A stretch of DNA of 14,274 nt from Chloroflexota bacterium (GTDB lineage: Bacteria; Chloroflexota; Limnocylindria; Limnocylindrales; CSP1-4), in contig JACDAV010000049.1 of NCBI GenBank assembly GCA_013695255.1, forward strand, positions 1 to 14,274, read 5' to 3'. Shown here piece by piece: positions 8,296 through 14,274 of the stretch (position 1 is the stretch's first letter; each line of letters begins with the position of its first letter). The notes beneath the pieces are model-generated. The model was not told the origin of the DNA and did not search any database. It saw only the letters and a program-made list of their open reading frames with translations. A program made the position numbers and the translations under genes.

Positions 8296-8446
8296 AAATC
8301 GCGGTATGCCTTGGGTCCGGGCTGGCAGCGCACCGAATCTGGCGATTCCGATGCATGGGCCGCATGAACCCGACCCGAACGAGCCGAATGGCCGCCGTGC
8401 GACACCACAAACCACGGATTCCTTGCATGTGGTGCATGCCGTGAAC
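8277..8446. repeat. Degenerate GCATG-rich repeats, spacing about 76 bp
   Basis: The 242-bp convergent gap 8236-8477 is less GC-rich than its surroundings and contains no credible gene. Three related blocks centre on GCATG pairs: 8277-8295, 8343-8368 (GATTCC, then TGCATG, then GCATG and AACC) and 8418-8446 (GATTCC, TGCATG, GTGCATG, GTGAACC). The second and third share the order GATTCC / TGCATG / GCATG / GAACC and lie about 76-78 bp apart; the first keeps the CGCATG core 76 bp earlier. I do not recognise the element; it could be an intergenic palindromic repeat or a protein-binding cluster. Confidence 0.4.
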
Positions 8447-8477
8447 CGCGGCGCCACTCGCGACGTGCGTCAGCGGG

Positions 8478-9233
8478 TCAGGGGAACCGCCACTGGATCG
8501 GACCCGTGTAGCAGTGGCTCAGGGCCGTGCACGTGGCGGCGCTGAGGTCCCAGTTCCGGCCGGCGACGTAAGGGCCGCGATCGATGACCGGCACGGTCAC
8601 CACGGCGCCGTTGGCGGGGTTGCGGAACGTGACCAGGGTCCCGCACGGCAGCGACTTGTGGGCGACGCCCATGATCGAGGTCGAGTACGTCTGGCCGCAC
8701 GCCGTCCGGTTGCCGTAGAAGCCCGGGCCATACCAGCTCACGTCCGGGTCGTAGTTCCACCCACCGGACGTGTCCGGCGGCGGAGGCTGGGGGGTCGCGG
8801 CGGGCGGCGGGGCGGCGACGGGCGACACGCCCGGCACCGGGGCGGCTGGACGTGGCTGGGCGGTCGGGATCGGCGTGGGGCGCGGCGTGGGGCGCGGCGT
8901 CGGCGTCGGCGTCGGCGTCGCGACCACGATCACTCGCGGCGGCACGGCCGGATTGCCGACTGCTCCTCGCTCCGGCGGCGTGGGCAGCGGGGCGGCCGGG
9001 TCGGAGATCCGCTGGGTACGGCGGAGCACCCCGGCTGACCGGTACGCGGGGTCGAACGTCGGCGTCGTCACCGCCACCCCCAGGACCTCGCCTCGGGCCT
9101 CCACGGGCTGGAGGAGGGCCGGGTCGATCGGCAGATCCGCGCTCGGGGCACGCGAACCGACGGGTCCAGGGACGGCGACCAGGGCGAGCGCGACGATGAG
9201 CGCGGCGCTCGCGACGACTCTGGGGAGTCGCAC
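8478..9233 (-). CDS. RlpA-like protein with signal peptide and Thr/Pro linker
   Basis: The 251-residue protein begins with a clear signal peptide (VVASAALIVALALVAVPGPVG, given by positions 6-26), continues through a disordered region including a Thr-Pro repeat (106-124) and more Pro/Ala, and ends in an RlpA-type double-psi beta-barrel (about 160-251). Key elements are VSWYGPGFYGNRTACG (165-180), AHKSLPCGT (191-199) with H192, VIDRGPY (216-222) with D218, and WDLSAA. In Pseudomonas aeruginosa RlpA the catalytic pair is H131/D157; the spacing of 26 is identical here, so glycan-cleaving activity on peptidoglycan is plausible. Four Cys could form disulfides. I chose the GTG at 9233 because the signal peptide starts there and a promoter lies just upstream; the longer upstream frame is antisense to the glycosylase. 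Confidence 0.9.
   Translation of the reverse strand: MRLPRVVASAALIVALALVAVPGPVGSRAPSADLPIDPALLQPVEARGEVLGVAVTTPTFDPAYRSAGVLRRTQRISDPAAPLPTPPERGAVGNPAVPPRVIVVATPTPTPTPRPTPRPTPIPTAQPRPAAPVPGVSPVAAPPPAATPQPPPPDTSGGWNYDPDVSWYGPGFYGNRTACGQTYSTSIMGVAHKSLPCGTLVTFRNPANGAVVTVPVIDRGPYVAGRNWDLSAATCTALSHCYTGPIQWRFP
8872..8919 (-). repeat. In-gene tandem repeat coding a Thr-Pro/Arg-Pro linker
   Basis: On the plus strand two exact copies of GGCGTGGGGCGC (8872-8883, 8884-8895) are followed by four copies of GGCGTC (8896-8919). In the RlpA-like gene this encodes alternating Thr-Pro and Arg-Pro. The 6-bp period keeps the frame, so slippage would lengthen or shorten the linker without breaking the protein. 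Confidence 0.85.
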
Positions 9234-9242
9234 GTCGTGGCC

Positions 9243-9272
9243 ACCGTAGCAGAGTTCATCGGATCGGGGCAA
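9243..9272 (-). promoter_or_regulatory. Promoter of the RlpA-like gene
   Basis: On the minus strand TTGCCC (9272-9267) and TACGGT (9248-9243) are separated by 18 bp, a good -35/-10 arrangement. The -10 ends 9 nt before the GTG at 9233, so the message would have little or no leader. This supports the short, signal-peptide start. Confidence 0.5.
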
Positions 9273-9302
9273 CCGCGCGGGCGGCCGGTGCGCTCGCCGT
9301 GC

Positions 9303-9308
9303 CAGACT
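9303..9308 (+). promoter_or_regulatory. Weak -10 box before the DNA glycosylase gene
   Basis: CAGACT ends 7 nt before the ATG at 9316, the same position as the TANNNT boxes of neighbouring genes, but it matches TATAAT at only three positions. Position is the main argument. Confidence 0.3.
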
Positions 9309-9315
9309 GCCTCCG

Positions 9316-10212
9316 ATGCCGGCTCGGACGCTCGAACTCGACCGCCCCCTGGACCTGCGGCTCACGGTGGGCCCGCTCCGCCGCGGCCTCGGCGACCCGA
9401 CGATCCGGCTCGAGCCCAGGGCAGTCGCGCGCGCGACTCGCACGGCGGACGGCCCGGGCACCCTGGTGATCCGCCAGCAGGGCGAACGGCTCGAGGCCGA
9501 GGCATTCGGGCCCGGCGCCGATCGGCTGCTGACCGGCCTCCCCGCGCTGGTCGGGATCGACGACCGGCCGGAGCTCCCCGGCCCCGCCCATCGCCTGCTC
9601 GCGGAGCTGGAGCGTCGGCTGAGCGGCCTGCGCATCGGTCGGACCGGCAACGTGGTGGAGGCGCTCGTCCCCGCGATCCTCGAGCAGAAGGTGACCGGCA
9701 CCGAGGCGTTCCGGGCATGGCGCCTGCTCGTCCGCCGCTACGGCGAGCCGGCGCCCGGACCACACGGGCTGTGGGTGCCGCCGCCACCCGACACGCTCGC
9801 CGCGCTTCCCTACCACGCCTTCCATCCACTGGGCGTCGAGCGTCGCCGGGCCGAGACCATCCGCCGGGTGGCCGCGCGGGCCGAACGCCTCGATGAGCTG
9901 CCCGACCTGCCGCTGCCCGAGGCGTACCGGCGCCTCGTCTCGTTCGCCGGTGTCGGACCGTGGACCGCGGGCGAGGTCGCGCTGCGCGCACTGGGCGACA
10001 CGGACGCCGTCAGCATCGGCGACTTCCACCTGCCGCATCTCGTGACCTGGGCGCTGGCCGGGGAGCCACGCGGCGACGACACCCGGATGCTCGAGCTCCT
10101 CGCCCCGTACCACGGCCAGCGCGGCCGGGTTGTCCGGCTGCTCGAGGCGAGTGGCATCCGGCCGCCCCGCTACGGCCCGCGCCTCGCGCCCCGCTCGATC
10201 GCCGCCCTCTGA
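9316..10212 (+). CDS. AlkA-type DNA-3-methyladenine glycosylase (HhH-GPD superfamily)
   Basis: The 298-residue protein has the layout of AlkA-like base-excision glycosylases: an N-terminal beta domain (1-90), then the helical HhH-GPD domain. ALVPAILEQKVTG (116-128) is the family helix, FAGVGPWTAGEVALRALG (210-227) is the helix-hairpin-helix, and D236 in SIGDFHLP sits at the catalytic Asp position. There is a Trp rather than Lys in the hairpin, so a monofunctional enzyme that flips out and removes alkylated purines without lyase activity is expected. No Fe-S cysteines and no Ada-type methyltransferase domain are present. It stands alone, between the divergent RlpA-like gene and metH, with a hairpin directly after its stop. 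The precise lesion range cannot be read from sequence. Confidence 0.9.
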   Translation: MPARTLELDRPLDLRLTVGPLRRGLGDPTIRLEPRAVARATRTADGPGTLVIRQQGERLEAEAFGPGADRLLTGLPALVGIDDRPELPGPAHRLLAELERRLSGLRIGRTGNVVEALVPAILEQKVTGTEAFRAWRLLVRRYGEPAPGPHGLWVPPPPDTLAALPYHAFHPLGVERRRAETIRRVAARAERLDELPDLPLPEAYRRLVSFAGVGPWTAGEVALRALGDTDAVSIGDFHLPHLVTWALAGEPRGDDTRMLELLAPYHGQRGRVVRLLEASGIRPPRYGPRLAPRSIAAL

Positions 10213-10217
10213 CCCGC

Positions 10218-10236
10218 GCGGCCCGATCAGGGCCGC
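10218..10236 (+). terminator. GC hairpin after the DNA glycosylase gene
   Basis: GCGGCCC (10218-10224) and GGGCCGC (10230-10236) form a perfect seven-pair stem with loop GATCA, six bases after the glycosylase stop and just before the metH promoter. No T-tract follows, so it may be a U-less terminator that insulates metH. Confidence 0.5.
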
Positions 10237-10242
10237 CCGGCG

Positions 10243-10248
10243 TACACT
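10243..10248 (+). promoter_or_regulatory. -10 box of a leaderless metH promoter
   Basis: TACACT ends 8 nt before the GTG at 10257, the same box and spacing as upstream of the NuoE-F gene. It fixes the metH start and leaves no room for a cobalamin or SAM riboswitch between promoter and gene. Confidence 0.55.
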
Positions 10249-10256
10249 CGGCGGAC

Positions 10257-14075
<3,819 letters not shown>

Positions 14076-14081
14076 CCGGTC

Positions 14082-14098
14082 GGGCAGATCGACTGCCC
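14082..14098 (+). terminator. Hairpin after metH
   Basis: GGGCAG (14082-14087) and CTGCCC (14093-14098) form a six-pair stem with loop ATCGA, starting 7 nt after the metH stop. It is followed by C residues rather than T, like the other hairpins in this window. Confidence 0.45.
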
Positions 14099-14141
14099 CC
14101 AATCCGCTGCGCGGCGGACGGGCGTACCGTAATCGTCCGAG

Positions 14142-14274
14142 ATGCATCCCACCACGCTGTCGCCGTCGCGGCGCCGACCCTCGCTCGCCGTCGTCCTCGT
14201 CACGGCCATCGTCGGGTCCCTCATGCTGGCGGCCCCGGCCGCGGCCGCGGATCCGGTGGTCGGCCAGCCGGTCC
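14142..14274 (+). CDS. N-terminus of an exported protein, cut by window edge
   Basis: Forty-four codons are visible. They encode a basic N-terminus (MHPTTLSPSRRR), a hydrophobic core (LAVVLVTAIVGSLMLA) and an Ala-rich region ending AAAADPVV, a standard Sec signal peptide with probable cleavage after the AAA run. The mature part is off the window, so no family can be named. A TACCGT box (14125-14130) lies 11 nt upstream, and a second AT-rich overlap (TAATCG, 14130-14135) lies 6 nt upstream. There is no Shine-Dalgarno sequence, which fits the leaderless pattern of neighbouring genes. Confidence 0.7.
   Translation, partial: MHPTTLSPSRRRPSLAVVLVTAIVGSLMLAAPAAAADPVVGQPV

Noticed and set aside
8277..8446. 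CRISPR array
   Set aside because: The repeats are short and degenerate with no uniform repeat-spacer structure, and no cas genes are nearby.
8183..8457. Small open frames on both strands in the convergent gap 8236-8477
   Set aside because: Their His/Met-rich repeats simply reflect the GCATG DNA repeats; there is no family similarity, start signal or codon bias like neighbouring genes.
9960..10256. Extension of metH upstream to 9960
   Set aside because: It overlaps the conserved HhH-GPD part of the glycosylase in another frame and passes through the hairpin and promoter; GTG 10257 is the supported start.
10213..10256. Cobalamin or SAM riboswitch before metH
   Set aside because: Only 44 bp separate the genes and they hold a hairpin and a -10 box; no room remains for a riboswitch in the transcript.

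Overview
The window is very GC-rich (roughly 70%), densely coding and free of mobile-element, CRISPR, rRNA or tRNA signals. It looks like chromosomal DNA of a high-GC aerobic or facultative soil or freshwater bacterium. A probable F420-type flavin oxidoreductase, RlpA-like proteins with long Pro/Ala/Thr linkers, many GTG starts and promoter -10 boxes placed directly in front of start codons (leaderless genes) fit a high-GC Chloroflexota (Limnocylindria-like) or, less likely, an actinobacterium. This placement is inference.

Layout. 1-521 (minus, cut by the left edge): exported RlpA-like protein. 732-3682 (plus): two overlapping genes, a NuoE-NuoF fusion and an iron-sulfur protein matching only the N-terminal electron-transfer part of an NAD-dependent formate dehydrogenase alpha subunit. 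They converge on fdhD (minus, 3722-4582), the sulfurtransferase that activates formate dehydrogenases. fdhD diverges from a Rv0121-like F420/PPOX flavoprotein (plus, 4607-5089). 5086-5251 holds a possible broken lipoprotein gene. DUF2277 (minus, 5193-5474) diverges from an alpha/beta hydrolase (plus, 5493-6572), whose end overlaps tryptophanase (6431-7807), followed by a DUF985 cupin (7804-8235). 8236-8477 is a convergent intergenic stretch with degenerate GCATG-rich repeats. Then come a second RlpA-like protein (minus, 8478-9233), an AlkA-type DNA glycosylase (plus, 9316-10212), complete cobalamin-dependent methionine synthase metH (plus, 10257-14075), and the start of an exported protein (plus, 14142 to the right edge).

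Function. The first block can be read as the NADH-facing half of a soluble formate dehydrogenase: electrons from a bis-MGD catalytic subunit would run through the Fe-S protein to FMN/NAD on the NuoE-F fusion, with FdhD sulfurating the Mo cofactor. The catalytic domain is absent from this window, which is its most notable feature. The remaining genes are separate metabolic and envelope functions.

Regulation. Eight starts have a TANNNT-like hexamer 6-9 nt upstream, implying leaderless mRNAs. Two divergent pairs share a near-palindromic promoter core placed symmetrically between the two start codons. Several transcription units end in short GC hairpins without a U-tract.
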